From Pseudoalteromonas rubra (lineage in GTDB: Bacteria > Pseudomonadota > Gammaproteobacteria > Enterobacterales > Alteromonadaceae): DNA of 64,000 bases. The translations under genes and the position numbers were made by a program. Shown here piece after piece: positions 1 through 10,597 of the stretch. The notes beneath the pieces were generated by a model. The model saw only the letters and a list, made by a program, of their open reading frames with translations. It was not told the DNA's origin and did no database searches. Location: contig NZ_PNCI01000018.1 in NCBI RefSeq assembly GCF_005887095.1, positions 124,001-188,000 on the forward strand, given 5' to 3'. Each line of letters begins with the position of its first letter. Positions within the stretch are counted from its first letter, which is position 1.

Positions 1-103
1 TGCGGAATACCTCGTCTAAGTCAGGTGGCCCCTGATCACGACCGCCGCGGTTTTTCCACGGGTCGTTATCATTGCCATTATTACCCGGTTCGTTCCAGGC
101 CAT
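1..103 (-). CDS. hflK: HflK, N-terminal fragment (partial)
   Basis: Only the first 34 codons are in the window; the gene continues past base 1. The translation begins MAWNEPGNNGNDNDPW and is rich in Gly, Asn, Asp and Pro, as expected for the cytoplasmic N-terminus of HflK, the stomatin/SPFH-type inner-membrane protein that with HflC forms the complex modulating the FtsH protease. The membrane segment and SPFH domain lie outside the window. It follows hflX on the same strand with about 90 bases between them, as in the enterobacterial hfq-hflX-hflK-hflC order, which supports the call more than the short sequence alone. Confidence 0.85.
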   Translation of the reverse strand, partial: MAWNEPGNNGNDNDPWKNRGGRDQGPPDLDEVFR

Positions 104-194
104 AGCTATACTCCATTGTTATAAAATGAATTAATCTAAATCTAACAAAAAACACAGAGATCTAATAGAGAAATGCGTGCGATAAATGGCTTTT

Positions 195-1484
195 TCAATC
201 CCCAACCACAAATTGCTCTATTTCCTGCCCCTGCTCTTTTTTAAGTCTTTCCCAGTCTGCCTGCGGCAATCTGACGTCCAGCAGCCAGTTTCCGGTCTCA
301 TCGTAAGATTCACCATTGACTGCATTGAGGTTAAACAAAGCCCCACGTAGCTTGCCAAATGCAGGTGGTACGATGAGCTTGTGGGCAAAAATTTTCTTCG
401 CCAGTAACTCCAAAATCGCCTGTTCAAGCAATTCACTGCCTTCACCTGTATGTGCAGATAGCCACACACGGACTGGCATACCTTGATCATCTCTGTCTAT
501 TTTAGGGTTGATCTCGTCAACCAGATCAATTTTGTTGTAAACCAGCAATTGAGGGATCTCATCTGCCTCAATTTCTTTGAGGACCGATTGTACCTCTTCT
601 ATGTTCTCTTTTCTTCTCTGATCAGCCACATCCACAACATGGAGCTGTAAATCCGCCTCACGTGTTTCAGTCAGTGTTGCTTTAAACGCAGCCACCAGAT
701 CATGAGGTAAATGGCGAATAAAACCAACGGTATCGGCAAAAATGACCGGTCCGACGTCGGCAATTTCAAGCTTACGCAATGTCGGGTCTAAGGTCGCGAA
801 CAGCTGATCTGCGGCGTATACATCGGCATGTGTGACATGATTAAACAAGGTTGACTTGCCCGCATTGGTATAGCCGACCAGAGACACCGTGGGGATCTCG
901 TTACGGCTGCGTGCCCGGCGCCCCTGCTCACGTACCGTCGCAACTTTCTCCAGTCGCTTACGGATACTTTTGATCCGCTCTCTGAGCAAGCGGCGGTCAG
1001 TTTCCAGCTGGGTTTCACCCGGTCCACGCAAACCTATCCCGCCTTTTTGTCTTTCAAGGTGGGTCCAGCCACGGATCAGGCGAGTTGAAATATGTCGCAA
1101 CTGTGCCAGCTCAACCTGCAACTTACCCTCGTGGGTTCGTGCACGCTGAGCAAAAATATCTAAAATTAAGGTCGTTCTATCTAATACCCGACAACGGCAG
1201 ACACGCTCTAAGTTGCGCTCTTGAGAGGGACTGAGTTGATGATTAAAGATGATGACATCTGCATTATGAGTTCTGACAATCTCAGCGATTTCTTCTGCTT
1301 TGCCCGTCCCGACAAATAATTTCGGGTGAGGCGCCTGACGGCTGCCTTGCACAACCGTCAAACAACTAACACCAGCAGAAGACACTAGCATTTCCAGCTC
1401 GCGAAGATCTTCTCGATCTCCTTCATTCGGAAACTCTATATGTACTAAGACTGCCTGTTCGCCGGCTTCATAACGGTCAAACAA
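195..1484 (-). CDS. hflX: GTPase HflX
   Basis: Ribosome-associated GTPase of the HflX family, which binds the 50S subunit and can split stalled or heat-damaged 70S ribosomes. The 429-residue protein has the HflX N-terminal domain, the family signature GLRGPGETQLE near residues 151-161, then a basic helical linker and a G domain with P-loop GYTNAGKS at about 204-211, a DTVGF switch II motif and NKID for guanine recognition. The start is a TTG codon (TTG TTT GAC CGT TAT, giving MFDRYEAGEQ as in E. coli) with a good AGGAG eight bases upstream; the nearby ATG at 1488 is out of frame and stops after three codons. It lies downstream of hfq. Confidence 0.97.
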   Translation of the reverse strand: MFDRYEAGEQAVLVHIEFPNEGDREDLRELEMLVSSAGVSCLTVVQGSRQAPHPKLFVGTGKAEEIAEIVRTHNADVIIFNHQLSPSQERNLERVCRCRVLDRTTLILDIFAQRARTHEGKLQVELAQLRHISTRLIRGWTHLERQKGGIGLRGPGETQLETDRRLLRERIKSIRKRLEKVATVREQGRRARSRNEIPTVSLVGYTNAGKSTLFNHVTHADVYAADQLFATLDPTLRKLEIADVGPVIFADTVGFIRHLPHDLVAAFKATLTETREADLQLHVVDVADQRRKENIEEVQSVLKEIEADEIPQLLVYNKIDLVDEINPKIDRDDQGMPVRVWLSAHTGEGSELLEQAILELLAKKIFAHKLIVPPAFGKLRGALFNLNAVNGESYDETGNWLLDVRLPQADWERLKKEQGQEIEQFVVGD

Positions 1485-1515
1485 GCATTACGCTCCTACT
1501 ATCGATTATAAACGA

Positions 1516-1779
1516 TTAAAAGTTACCATCTTCGCCATGTTCTGCACTGTCATTGCCTTGTGTGTTCTGGAAATTTACAGCACGAGCAGGCACAACGGTC
1601 GAAATGGCATGTTTGTAAACCATCTGATTTACAGTGTTTTCAAGCAAGATGACGAACTGATCAAAGGACTGGATCTTGCCTTGTAATTTGATACCGTTAA
1701 CTAAAAAGATGGAAACGGGAATGCGCTCACGACGTAAGACATTCAAAAATGGGTCTTGTAACGATTGGCCTTTTGCCAT
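1516..1779 (-). CDS. hfq: RNA chaperone Hfq
   Basis: Hfq forms a hexameric Sm-like ring that pairs small regulatory RNAs with mRNAs. The 87-residue protein starts [20 protein letters not shown] and contains Sm1 ([18 protein letters not shown]) and Sm2 with the family hallmark YKHAIST, followed by a short acidic, probably disordered tail ([14 protein letters not shown]) that is shorter than in E. coli. An in-frame upstream ATG exists at 1851, but the chosen ATG has AAGGA at the right distance and matches the conserved N-terminus. It sits 78 bases after miaA and 31 before hflX in the conserved order. Confidence 0.98.
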   Translation of the reverse strand: MAKGQSLQDPFLNVLRRERIPVSIFLVNGIKLQGKIQSFDQFVILLENTVNQMVYKHAISTVVPARAVNFQNTQGNDSAEHGEDGNF

Positions 1780-1857
1780 GTTCTTATCCTTCGTTCTAGG
1801 TGTTATTATGTTGAGATAGTTGAAGTAATCTGAATAAAAAAATTTCCCCAACCTCTA

Positions 1858-2775
1858 TTAGCTTAGCGAACTTAATACACGTTGCAAGTTTTCTTGCCCG
1901 TCCGTTTCAAGCCAGGTGACATCTGGCCAACTACGTAACCAAGTTAATTGGCGCTTCGCTAACTGCCTGGTCGCTGCAATCCCTTTGAAGAGCATTTCTT
2001 CATAATCGCACTCGCCAGCCAAATGCTCCCACATCTGCCGATAGCCCACACAACGAATGGAAGGCAAATCCGGATGCAAATCATTTCGCTGATATAAGGC
2101 CAAAACTTCGTTTTTAAAGCCCTGTTCCAGCATTATTTTAAATCTTTTTTCTATCCTTTCGTGCAGTATCTTACGATCCTTCGGGGCAATTGCAAACTGA
2201 TGAAACTGATAAGGCAAAGGCGCTTGTTTGGCTTTTTGCAATTCAGTCATCGTTTTGCCCGTTAAACGGTGCACTTCCAGCGCTCTGTTGATGCGCTGAG
2301 AATCATTCTCGCTGATTTTCGCCGCAGCCTGTGGATCTATCTTCATCAGTTGTGCATGCAAAGTCGGCCAGCCTAGCGCTTTTGCTTCTTGCTCTAGCGC
2401 CTCACGCACCTGTGGGCAGGCTTCAGGCAAGGGCGATAAGCCTTCAATCAGGCCTTTAAAATACATCATAGTGCCACCAACCAGCACGGGCACTTTGCCC
2501 TGCTCATGCAACCGGTCGATGCAGGCAATGGCATCACGGCGAAAGTCTGCAACAGAGTAACTTTCAGCCGGATCCAACATATCAATCAGGTGGTGCGGTG
2601 CCATAACCTGCTCAGCAGCATCAGGTTTGGCGGTGCCTATGTCCATGCCTTTGTATACCAGTGCAGAATCCACACTGATAATCTCACTCTTTAAATGCTG
2701 ACAGAGCTCAATGGCCAACGCGGTTTTACCGGCGGCGGTTGGCCCCATCAAGGTAATAACGGGTTTTGCTTGCAC
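1858..2775 (-). CDS. miaA: tRNA dimethylallyltransferase MiaA
   Basis: Transfers a dimethylallyl group to N6 of A37 in tRNAs reading UNN codons, the first step to ms2i6A. The protein has 305 residues. The P-loop GPTAAGKT lies near residues 11-18, followed by the substrate-binding stretch [18 protein letters not shown], the [20 protein letters not shown] motif and the C-terminal [11 protein letters not shown] region typical of bacterial MiaA. The start is a GTG (GTG CAA GCA AAA) with only a weak Shine-Dalgarno sequence, which may reflect translation from the upstream mutL message. It lies between mutL and hfq; in enterobacteria hfq promoters lie inside miaA, but I did not locate one here. Confidence 0.97.
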   Translation of the reverse strand: MQAKPVITLMGPTAAGKTALAIELCQHLKSEIISVDSALVYKGMDIGTAKPDAAEQVMAPHHLIDMLDPAESYSVADFRRDAIACIDRLHEQGKVPVLVGGTMMYFKGLIEGLSPLPEACPQVREALEQEAKALGWPTLHAQLMKIDPQAAAKISENDSQRINRALEVHRLTGKTMTELQKAKQAPLPYQFHQFAIAPKDRKILHERIEKRFKIMLEQGFKNEVLALYQRNDLHPDLPSIRCVGYRQMWEHLAGECDYEEMLFKGIAATRQLAKRQLTWLRSWPDVTWLETDGQENLQRVLSSLS

Positions 2776-2834
2776 GCTGTTTCTCTACTGCTGTTGGTGC
2801 TGTAACACATCAGGGTTACAGCCAGGACAAGATC

Positions 2835-4727
2835 TTATGACTCTTGTTGGGACAAGCTTATTAGCTTGCTTTGGTCTATTGTAACCGCTTTTGCTTCGAT
2901 TTGAGCACAGCTTCTGGCATTTTTTAATATTTTTTCAATGACTGACGCAAAGTGTTGGGAGTCAAAGTAACTTGCCGGCGTCGTCGTTTGCAGCCAGTTT
3001 AACCAGTCTTCCAATGTCTGCGACTCTGTAGAACAAGCGTCGAACACTCTATCCAGGCACTGGGGCACATCCAAGCTGTATAGACTTAAAGGCAACTTTT
3101 TCACCATCACGTAGCGTTCGTGTGCCTGAATCGCAAATCCCAGTAAAGTCAGCCAGGACTCCTGCTGCGTAATACGCGCAATCTCCTGCGCACTCAAATT
3201 AACGCGCACAGGCAATAGTAGTGCTTTGCCCTGTAAAGTACCGTCTTGTTCAAGCTGTGCCTGCCAGGTTTCTATCAGGCCATCTCGACAATGGCCCAAC
3301 CTGAGTTCACCAGCCTGAGAGAAGAGGACGGCACCACTTTTTAGAGGCAAAAACTGGGTGACCACCGCTTCATGATGAACTGTGGTTTCCTCAACTCTGG
3401 GTACTACCTTTGCGGCTTCCGCCGGGGCAAGCATTCCCTGATACAGCTCGTTGACATTAACCTGAGGTGGCTTAGCAGAGACTGAACTGATGCTGTTTTT
3501 CGCACCACTTCGGGTGCTTTGGCTTGCCCCTTGCGCACCAAATGACGCCCCTCGGGCAGATGGAAAAGCATTGTCCCGCACTTCGCCATATTCATTTTGT
3601 AGTGGCGTTCGATAAGCCTGATGCTGACGCGTCTGCTGTAAGGTCAATTGCTCAGCAGCAACAGGCTCGCTATAACTTGTGGTGTCAGTAACCGCGCCCG
3701 CAGCCACTTGTGTATCCGGTTGGTGCAATGGCAACTCAGGTCGCTCACTGAGTACAACTTGCTTAACAGCCTGAACAATAAAGTCATGGATCAGACGTGC
3801 CTGATGAAACCGTACTTCATGCTTAGCAGGGTGCACGTTCACATCAACCTGAGTTGGATCGAGTTGCAGATAAATCACGAACCCCGGCGTATCAACGCTT
3901 CCTACTGTTTCTTCAAACGCTTGTCGGATAGCATGCAGGATCAATTTATCTCGCATCATCCGACCATTGACATAAGTGTATTGGGTCTGATTGTTGCTTC
4001 CTACCGGTAACACCCAGCCATACAATTTCAGGCCATCGTGACCAGATTCCACAAAGCTGGCCTGCTGTGAAAACACTTTACCAGCTACCTGGGCAACCCG
4101 TTCCACACTGTATGGATCTGGCCGGGCACGAAACTGTCTGATCACTTTTTGGTTATGCGTCAGCGTCAGGGCCAGATCAAAGCGACTTAATGCAATACGC
4201 TTAATCAGTTCATCGATATGACTAAACTCGGTTTTTTCAGTGCGTAAGAACTTTCGTCTGGCCGGGGTATTGAAGAATAGATCTTTAACTTCAATGGTGG
4301 TCCCATTGGGATGGGCGGTTGGCTGGATCTGCACCGTCATATCACGCCCCTCGGCAAACGCCTGCCAGGCCGTTTCCTGATCGGCAGGCTTAGAGCTCAA
4401 TGTCAGCCTGGATACAGAACTGATCGACGCCAGCGCCTCTCCGCGAAAGCCCAGCGACGAAATACATTCCAGGTCGTCCAAAGTTTTAAGCTTGCTGGTT
4501 GCATGACGAGACAGCGCCAGCGTCAGCTCATCTTTGACAATACCGGCACCATTGTCCCTTATCCGGATGAGCTTGTGGCCACCACGCTCTATGTCTATCT
4601 GTATGCGTGTCGCGCCGGCATCAATACTATTTTCGACCAGTTCCTTAACGACAGAAGCCGGGCGTTCAACCACCTCTCCCGCAGCTATCTGGTTAGCCAA
4701 TCTGGCTGGTAAAATTTCAATAGCCAC
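2835..4727 (-). CDS. mutL: DNA mismatch repair protein MutL
   Basis: Mismatch-repair coordinator that links MutS recognition to MutH/UvrD action. The 630-residue protein has the GHKL ATPase motifs in the first 150 residues: [22 protein letters not shown] and [15 protein letters not shown]. The transducer domain, with VNGRMMRDK and [13 protein letters not shown], follows to about residue 330. A low-complexity Ala/Ser/Gln linker of about 120 residues joins the C-terminal dimerisation domain. No DQHAxxExxxxE endonuclease motif is visible, as in E. coli MutL, which fits a methyl-directed MutH-type system. The start is GTG (GTG GCT ATT GAA). It follows amiB by 3 bases, so the two are cotranscribed. 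Confidence 0.98.
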   Translation of the reverse strand: MAIEILPARLANQIAAGEVVERPASVVKELVENSIDAGATRIQIDIERGGHKLIRIRDNGAGIVKDELTLALSRHATSKLKTLDDLECISSLGFRGEALASISSVSRLTLSSKPADQETAWQAFAEGRDMTVQIQPTAHPNGTTIEVKDLFFNTPARRKFLRTEKTEFSHIDELIKRIALSRFDLALTLTHNQKVIRQFRARPDPYSVERVAQVAGKVFSQQASFVESGHDGLKLYGWVLPVGSNNQTQYTYVNGRMMRDKLILHAIRQAFEETVGSVDTPGFVIYLQLDPTQVDVNVHPAKHEVRFHQARLIHDFIVQAVKQVVLSERPELPLHQPDTQVAAGAVTDTTSYSEPVAAEQLTLQQTRQHQAYRTPLQNEYGEVRDNAFPSARGASFGAQGASQSTRSGAKNSISSVSAKPPQVNVNELYQGMLAPAEAAKVVPRVEETTVHHEAVVTQFLPLKSGAVLFSQAGELRLGHCRDGLIETWQAQLEQDGTLQGKALLLPVRVNLSAQEIARITQQESWLTLLGFAIQAHERYVMVKKLPLSLYSLDVPQCLDRVFDACSTESQTLEDWLNWLQTTTPASYFDSQHFASVIEKILKNARSCAQIEAKAVTIDQSKLISLSQQES

Positions 4728-4730
4728 GGA

Positions 4731-6077
4731 CTACGCCTTAGGAATGGTCAGCACCTGACCAATATACAAAGTATTTTTTGTCAGTCGGTTGGCCTTTTTC
4801 AGTGCCGAAACCGTGGTGCCATAACGGGCGGCCAGCACACTTAAAGATTCACCCCGCTGTACTTTATGACGCAGAGGTTTGTTGTTTTTCAGGCTCGCGA
4901 ACAAAGTATTATCTGGTGGATTTTGCTGATAATAACGCTTGATCGACTTGAAAATAGCATTCGCCAGACGTTGCTGGTGATAGCTGGTTTTTAGCTGTTT
5001 TTCTTCCTGCGGATTAGAGATAAAGCCGGTTTCGACCAAAATAGAAGGGATATCCGGTGATTTTAGTACCCCAAAATTGGCCGCCTGAGGGCGCTTTTTA
5101 TGTAGTTTAGTGACTTTTTTCAGCTCGGTTACCACCTCTTCCGCCACCTTAAAACCGGTTTTCATTGAGTGGTCCATCGACATATCCAGTAACGCCTTGG
5201 CCAGGTATTTCTCGTTCGCGGTGTCCTTTATCACATCCGCCGCTCCACCCAGTAACTGAGAGTGCTTTTCTTTATCTTCCAGCCATTTACCGACTTCGGA
5301 ATTGGCTCGACGTAATGACAAGATCCAAACCGAAGCACCACGGGGTTCCGGGCGCGAAAAAGCGTCTGCATGGATAGACACAAAGAAATCAGCCTGGCGC
5401 TCTCTGGCTCTCGCTGTACGGGTATTGAGCTTGATATAGTAATCACCTGTGCGGGTCAGGCGTGCCTGCATGCCAGGCTCTTTATCAATTAAACGCGCAA
5501 GCCGTTTAGCAATTGGCAGTGTGATGTTCTTTTCGTACGTCCCTGAAGGCCCGATTGAGCCGGGGTCTTCCCCACCGTGACCTGCATCGATGGCAATAAT
5601 GATGTCTCTGTCTTTGACCAGTTCACGCTTTTTGCTTTGTTTAGATTTACTGGCATAAAGGCTTTTTTGCTGCCCATATAAGTCCACCACCAAACGGTCT
5701 TTGTATGGCCCGGTCGGCGCAAGCGCAAAAATAACGGGCTTGGCAGTGCGGCTCAGCTCCATGACCACCCGGGTGCTGTTGCGACTCTTGGCCTGACTGT
5801 AACGGAGCTTTTCTACGATTTTATGCTCTTTGGGCAAGGTAGGTAGTTGCTTGAGCTTACTGGTGTTTTCCAGATCGATCACCAGCCGCAGCGGGTTTTT
5901 CAGCATAAAGTAGCTGTACTCGGGCTTTTCAGACAGATCAAATACCACGCGTGTGCTTTCGGGTGAAGGCCACACACGCACACCGTTGATTTTATTTTTT
6001 GCCTGTGCAGCGCTGGCGAGCAGTAACACGCTCAGCGCAAACAGGGTAAAACTAATTTTTGTTATCGCACTACGCAT
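4731..6077 (-). CDS. amiB: N-acetylmuramoyl-L-alanine amidase AmiB
   Basis: Periplasmic zinc amidase that cleaves septal peptidoglycan during daughter-cell separation. The 448-residue precursor has a signal peptide (about residues 1-26, ending ASAAQA), an AMIN domain at about 30-130 that targets the septum, and an Amidase_3 domain at about 158-385. The zinc-ligand motifs are [10 protein letters not shown], the Glu in GTYEKN, and [15 protein letters not shown] carries the catalytic Glu. The last 45 residues are one LysM module ([15 protein letters not shown]), absent from AmiC. It overlaps the end of tsaE by 8 bases and is followed by mutL. Confidence 0.97.
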   Translation of the reverse strand: MRSAITKISFTLFALSVLLLASAAQAKNKINGVRVWPSPESTRVVFDLSEKPEYSYFMLKNPLRLVIDLENTSKLKQLPTLPKEHKIVEKLRYSQAKSRNSTRVVMELSRTAKPVIFALAPTGPYKDRLVVDLYGQQKSLYASKSKQSKKRELVKDRDIIIAIDAGHGGEDPGSIGPSGTYEKNITLPIAKRLARLIDKEPGMQARLTRTGDYYIKLNTRTARARERQADFFVSIHADAFSRPEPRGASVWILSLRRANSEVGKWLEDKEKHSQLLGGAADVIKDTANEKYLAKALLDMSMDHSMKTGFKVAEEVVTELKKVTKLHKKRPQAANFGVLKSPDIPSILVETGFISNPQEEKQLKTSYHQQRLANAIFKSIKRYYQQNPPDNTLFASLKNNKPLRHKVQRGESLSVLAARYGTTVSALKKANRLTKNTLYIGQVLTIPKA

Positions 6078-6546
6078 ATCGACCTATAGCTTGAGCAAGC
6101 TGTCTTCCCCGTTCTGTGTGTGGCCTTAATACAGCACGGCGTCCTTCACCGTGATAGGCCAGGTCAATGTCCATATCTGCCGTTGGGATCACACCAGCCC
6201 CCTTCTCTGGCCATTCAACAATACAGACGGCATGCGGCGCAAAATAATCCCGGATCCCCATAAACTCCAGCTCTTCCGGGTCGCCCAAACGATACAAATC
6301 AAAGTGATAAATACACACATCCCCCAACTCATAGGGTTCAACTAAGGTATAAGTCGGGCTTTTCACATTCCCCTGATGACCCAGCCCTTGCACAATACCG
6401 CGTGTCAGAGTCGTTTTACCGGCGCCCAAATCACCATGCAAATAGAATACCGCCCCGGAATCAATCAACTCGGCAAGTTGGTTTCCCAAAGCAATGGTTG
6501 CGGCTTCATCAGCCAGCTCAATTTCTAATGTCGCATCGACACTCAT
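6070..6546 (-). CDS. tsaE: tRNA threonylcarbamoyladenosine biosynthesis ATPase TsaE
   Basis: ATPase subunit of the TsaB-TsaD-TsaE complex that makes t6A37 on ANN-decoding tRNAs. The 158-residue protein is the usual length. It shows the Walker A motif GDLGAGKTT near residues 40-48, [11 protein letters not shown], the HFDLYRL motif, and a C-terminal IVEWPEKG motif characteristic of the family. Its ATG overlaps the nnr stop by 4 bases and its end overlaps amiB by 8, so nnr-tsaE-amiB-mutL is one translationally coupled operon. Confidence 0.97.
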   Translation of the reverse strand: MSVDATLEIELADEAATIALGNQLAELIDSGAVFYLHGDLGAGKTTLTRGIVQGLGHQGNVKSPTYTLVEPYELGDVCIYHFDLYRLGDPEELEFMGIRDYFAPHAVCIVEWPEKGAGVIPTADMDIDLAYHGEGRRAVLRPHTERGRQLAQAIGRYA

Positions 6547-8042
6547 CCGATAATACCTCTAATATGGACAAATAAATCACTTGCCAGCAACCCATGCGCG
6601 CCGTCATGTGCCGCTTTTTCAGCCGCAAGACCATGAATATACACCGCCAACATAGCCGCATCAAATTTACTCATGCCCTGCGCCAACAAAGCGGCAATTA
6701 TACCAGATAATACATCGCCCATCCCAGCACTGGCCATGGCAGCACATCCTGAGCGGTTGATATTTATCCGCTGCGTCTGCTGAACCAATGTACCCGGTCC
6801 CTTTAACACCACACAGGCCTGAAAATACTGTGCCAGCGCATCGCACATTTCGAACCTGGAGCTGCTCTCAGGCAAGGTCACGATGGCAGCGCTGAGGCGC
6901 TTTGCCTCTCCCCAATGTGGGGTCAAAATAGCATTCTGCCACTGCCTGGGTTGTCTCGCCAGCAAATTCAGCCCATCGGCGTCAACAACCATAGGGTGAG
7001 TACAGTGAATCACCTTGTCAAACAGTGATCTTGCCCAAGCTGATTGCCCTAAACCGGGGCCTATCACTAAGGTATCGACCTTGTCCAGCAAGGGGAGCAG
7101 TTCATCGGGGCCAGTCACCCCATACACCATCAGTTCATAGCGCCCCTGCAGAACCATGGCCTGATTTTCAGGGTGAGTTGCCACACTGACCAAACCAGCA
7201 CCAGCGCGTAAACAGGCTTCAGCAGCCAGGCGTATTGCGCCCGCCATGCCGGGGCCTCCGCCAATTAACAGCACATGGCCACAGCGGTTTTTATAGGTGT
7301 CAGCTGGGCGCACCGGACGCTTCGCCAGCAAAGCCTCTGCTGAAAAATAGTGACTTGAAGGAGATACCAGTTGTGCAAATTCGCCCCCAACGCCCAGCTC
7401 TGCCAGATAGACAGTCCCGCTATGGTGTCTGGCTGAACCGGTGAGCAGACCTTGCTTGAGCGCAATAAACGTGATGGTCACGTCTGCAACAAAGGCATCC
7501 TGGGCAACTTCACTGGTCGAGCCATTCACACCACTGGGAATATCAACCGCAAGCCGATGTGACGCGCACTGAACAAGCTGTCTAAAAACCGCTGCGACAT
7601 GCTCTGGCAACTGGCCACGAAAACCGCTGCCAAACACGGCATCCACGATTAAAGCAGGCGCTGACGCCTGCCAGTCGGCACAATGGCGTGACACCTTACC
7701 GCCACCGCCCTGATATTGATGATAAGCCGCGCGTGCATCGCCCCGAAGCTGCTCGGGATCGAACAACGCAAGTACTTCAACCGCAATACCAGCCTGGTGA
7801 CACAGATGTGCCAGCACGTAGCCATCTCCCCCATTGTTTCCCTTCCCAGCGAGGATCAGTACAGGACCGCTCAGTGACAAACTACTGACATACTCAAACA
7901 ATGCGCCTGCGGCACGTTGCATTAATGTACTTAACGTGGTTCCTGCCAGGCGCGCCGCTTCGCCTTCATTGACTTGTACCGCTTGGGCCGTATAGGCAAC
8001 TTGTGGTAAATTAGTCAGGTATTTTGCTTGTGATATAGACAT
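6543..8042 (-). CDS. nnr: Bifunctional NAD(P)H-hydrate epimerase / ADP-dependent dehydratase
   Basis: Repairs damaged NAD(P)H hydrates. The N-terminal YjeF epimerase half (about residues 1-215) carries [13 protein letters not shown] and VDIPSGVNG; the C-terminal half (about 225-499) is a ribokinase-like dehydratase with [36 protein letters not shown] and [13 protein letters not shown]. The open frame extends to 8180, but I chose the ATG at 8042 (MSISQAKYL, 499 residues) because it matches the usual start and leaves 3 bases to the divergent queG; an upstream start would overlap queG. The nnr/queG divergent pair is also found in E. coli. Confidence 0.95.
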   Translation of the reverse strand: MSISQAKYLTNLPQVAYTAQAVQVNEGEAARLAGTTLSTLMQRAAGALFEYVSSLSLSGPVLILAGKGNNGGDGYVLAHLCHQAGIAVEVLALFDPEQLRGDARAAYHQYQGGGGKVSRHCADWQASAPALIVDAVFGSGFRGQLPEHVAAVFRQLVQCASHRLAVDIPSGVNGSTSEVAQDAFVADVTITFIALKQGLLTGSARHHSGTVYLAELGVGGEFAQLVSPSSHYFSAEALLAKRPVRPADTYKNRCGHVLLIGGGPGMAGAIRLAAEACLRAGAGLVSVATHPENQAMVLQGRYELMVYGVTGPDELLPLLDKVDTLVIGPGLGQSAWARSLFDKVIHCTHPMVVDADGLNLLARQPRQWQNAILTPHWGEAKRLSAAIVTLPESSSRFEMCDALAQYFQACVVLKGPGTLVQQTQRININRSGCAAMASAGMGDVLSGIIAALLAQGMSKFDAAMLAVYIHGLAAEKAAHDGAHGLLASDLFVHIRGIIG

Positions 8043-8045
8043 GCC

Positions 8046-9194
8046 GTGACAACCACTACTCATTCTTCTGTTGATATTAACTATACTGAACTTGCGCAAA
8101 AAATTAAGCTCTGGGGCAAAGAACTTGGCTTTGCTGAAGTTGGCATCACCGACATAGACCTTAACGAACACGAAGCGCAATTACAGCGCTGGCTTGATAA
8201 GGGCTATCATGGTGAAATGGACTACATGGCTGCCCATGGTATGAAACGTGCCCGCCCCGCTGAACTGGTGCCCGGTACACAAAGGGTGATCTCAGTCAAA
8301 ATGAACTACCTGCCACCTGATGCCAGTTTCGCCCGTGCGCTTAAAAATAAGCAAACGGCCTATATCAGCCGTTACGCTCTGGGCCGAGACTATCACAAGG
8401 TTATCCGTAATCGGTTAAAAAAACTCGGGCAACGCATAGAACAGGAAGTCGGACAGTTTGGCTTTCGCCCGTTCGTTGATTCGGCGCCCGTGCTGGAACG
8501 CCAGCTTGCTGAAAAAGCAGGTCTGGGCTGGCGAGGCAAAAACAGCTTACTGATCCACAAGCAAGCCGGTTCCTGGTTTTTCCTTGGCGAGTTGTTTGTT
8601 GACCTGCCTTTGCCCACAGATGACCAGTCACAAGAAGAAGGCTGTGGCAAATGTAATGCCTGTCTCACGCTTTGCCCGACAGGTGCAATTGTGGAGCCCT
8701 ATGTGGTGGATGCCCGCAGGTGTATTTCTTATCTGACCATTGAATTACAAGGCCCGATCCCCGAGCAGTATCGCTCATTACTGGGCAATCGAGTCTATGG
8801 TTGCGACGACTGCCAACTGGTATGCCCATGGAACCGCTATGGCCAGCTCACTGACGAACAAGACTTTCACCCCCGCCAGCAGCTCAAAGATCAGGAGCTG
8901 GTTACCCTATTCAACTGGGATGAACCCACGTTTTTGAAAAATACCGAAGGCAGTCCCATTCGCCGTATTGGTCATGAACGCTGGCTACGTAATTTGGCCG
9001 TTGGACTGGGTAATGCCAACCCTGACCCCGGCATTATCAAGGCACTCGAGGCACGTCTTGAGTCGGCCTCTGAGCTGGTCCGGGAACATATTGTCTGGGC
9101 ACTGGAACAGCAACGTACCAAACAAACTCAGCAACACCGTAAAAACGCCAGACTGATCCGGATAATCGAGAAAGGCCTGCCGCGAGATGCTTAA
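8046..9194 (+). CDS. queG: Epoxyqueuosine reductase QueG
   Basis: Cobalamin- and iron-sulfur-dependent enzyme that reduces epoxyqueuosine to queuosine at position 34 of tRNA. The protein has 382 residues. The N-terminal half carries the corrinoid-binding domain, with DYHKVIRNRL and VDSAPVLERQLAEKAGLGW. Two 4Fe-4S clusters follow: CGKCNACLTLCPTGAI around residues 199-214 and CDDCQLVCPWN around 255-265. HEAT-like helices (WLRNLAVGLGN, VREHIVWALEQ) form the C-terminus. The start is GTG at 8046, 3 bases from the nnr start on the other strand, so the two promoters must overlap each other's 5' ends. Confidence 0.97.
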   Translation: MTTTTHSSVDINYTELAQKIKLWGKELGFAEVGITDIDLNEHEAQLQRWLDKGYHGEMDYMAAHGMKRARPAELVPGTQRVISVKMNYLPPDASFARALKNKQTAYISRYALGRDYHKVIRNRLKKLGQRIEQEVGQFGFRPFVDSAPVLERQLAEKAGLGWRGKNSLLIHKQAGSWFFLGELFVDLPLPTDDQSQEEGCGKCNACLTLCPTGAIVEPYVVDARRCISYLTIELQGPIPEQYRSLLGNRVYGCDDCQLVCPWNRYGQLTDEQDFHPRQQLKDQELVTLFNWDEPTFLKNTEGSPIRRIGHERWLRNLAVGLGNANPDPGIIKALEARLESASELVREHIVWALEQQRTKQTQQHRKNARLIRIIEKGLPRDA

Positions 9195-9264
9195 TAAAAT
9201 TATTATATTTCAATAAATTAAATCACTTTAATATCGTTCTATAAACTACACCAATATGGTGAGC

Positions 9265-9290
9265 AAAATACCCCTCATCCGGGGTCACCT
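9265..9290 (-). terminator. Probable terminator after the response regulator
   Basis: Read on the minus strand, ACCCC and GGGGT pair around a 6-base loop, flanked by an outer TGA/TCA pairing, and are followed by ATTTT. It lies about 55 bases beyond the stop of the minus-strand response regulator and also downstream of queG on the plus strand. The T run is short, so efficiency is uncertain. Confidence 0.4.
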
Positions 9291-9342
9291 GGACGAGACA
9301 GCTAGTGTTGTAACACAGGCACTTAAGAGTTCAGGCTTTTTG

Positions 9343-10485
9343 TCACTGAGATTGCTTTCCTGTCGAACTGAGCAAGGATAAATCACTTTCGATTTCAGTG
9401 AAGGCTTCACGCACCTGCATAATGGCTTCCTCTCGGGCAATGGAGCCCTGAATCGCTTCATCAATATGTTGGTATATAAAGACTTCCTGATCTTCATCCA
9501 GGCCCATGGTCGGGATCCGTTGCTCGAAGACTTCCTGGAGATTTCTAAAAATCGATTCATTCTGGCTGCGATTATTGTTAAGCAAGGCCAGTAATCCGGT
9601 AAACTTACTGTGGATCATGGTAATGGCTTCATTCAGCTCCGCCTGCTGACAGAGCAATTGTTTCCGCGTCAGGATAGCCAATAATTGCTGCTCAGTAACG
9701 CTGGCGATAAAGCAGATATGATCTCTGAGTCGACCATGCTTGTCGGCATCTTCCGATGGCATATTCAAAATCAGCACACTAACGAGGTTGTAATTCACCA
9801 GGATCCGGCTGGTAAATTCATGCAACCGCCCCTTAGAGCGTAATATTTCAAACAGTTCCAGTACGATAGGCGAACACAGTCCAGCGGTTGCGAAATGATG
9901 GCGTTGCTCATCCACCCGGAATTCGATATTGCAACTTAACCCTAAATTATTGAGGCACTGGATCAGGGCTTTCGCTAACGCCTGAATATCATCAATCACA
10001 CCGATCTGCTCGATATAATTGACGATAAAGCCCATTTCACTGCTGGTTGCCATGGCATTAAATGCTGTGGAGGTGGCATCCTCTACCTGCTGTTCCAGAA
10101 TATCTCGTTCCAGTAACATTTGCCCCAGATTGAGTAGCTTGGCTTTGAGCTCATTGTGGCCAAAAGGCTTAACGATGTAGTCTTCGGCACCAACTGCATA
10201 GCCTTCCATGCGCTCTTCGACCGAACCACGCGCCGACACAAACATCACTATGATGTCCTGTGTCTGCAAATTAGCCTTTAGCTTTTTACAGACCTCATAG
10301 CCATTCATTTTCGGCATGCTCACGTCCAGCAAAACAACCTGAGGCGCAAAGTCTTCAATCACGTCCAGACACTGCTGACCACTGGTTACAGTAAGCAGTT
10401 CAAAATCAAGGTCTTCAAGTATTTCCTCAATAATTTCGAGGTTGAAAGGTTCATCATCCACCGCCAGGATTCGTTGCAATGCCAT
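9343..10485 (-). CDS. Response regulator, REC plus unrecognised C-terminal region
   Basis: A 380-residue protein with an N-terminal receiver domain (residues 1-125): acidic pair VDDE at 9-12, phospho-acceptor D54 in LLDVSMP, and K106 in YIVKPF. Residues about 140-380 are not a DNA-binding, GGDEF, EAL or phosphatase domain that I recognise; they are largely helical, with a middle part (about 160-290) that could be a divergent GAF-like fold, and a C-terminal helical stretch. I chose the ATG giving MALQRILAVDDE, preceded by AAAGGAA, over an upstream in-frame start. It lies 112 bases downstream of the multi-domain histidine kinase on the same strand and is probably its partner. Confidence 0.8.
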   Translation of the reverse strand: MALQRILAVDDEPFNLEIIEEILEDLDFELLTVTSGQQCLDVIEDFAPQVVLLDVSMPKMNGYEVCKKLKANLQTQDIIVMFVSARGSVEERMEGYAVGAEDYIVKPFGHNELKAKLLNLGQMLLERDILEQQVEDATSTAFNAMATSSEMGFIVNYIEQIGVIDDIQALAKALIQCLNNLGLSCNIEFRVDEQRHHFATAGLCSPIVLELFEILRSKGRLHEFTSRILVNYNLVSVLILNMPSEDADKHGRLRDHICFIASVTEQQLLAILTRKQLLCQQAELNEAITMIHSKFTGLLALLNNNRSQNESIFRNLQEVFEQRIPTMGLDEDQEVFIYQHIDEAIQGSIAREEAIMQVREAFTEIESDLSLLSSTGKQSQ

Positions 10486-10597
10486 CACACAGTTCCTTTT
10501 CCGTTGCCAAAGCGTTGTCACCTGCCAGCCTGCTATAAAGCAACAAACCCAGCGGAGACACTCATCCTTTAGTTATAGACAGTGATCCCCAATGGCG

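Noticed and set aside
4311-4758. Plus-strand frames within mutL
   Set aside because: Shadows of the minus-strand mutL coding sequence, which has full family motifs.
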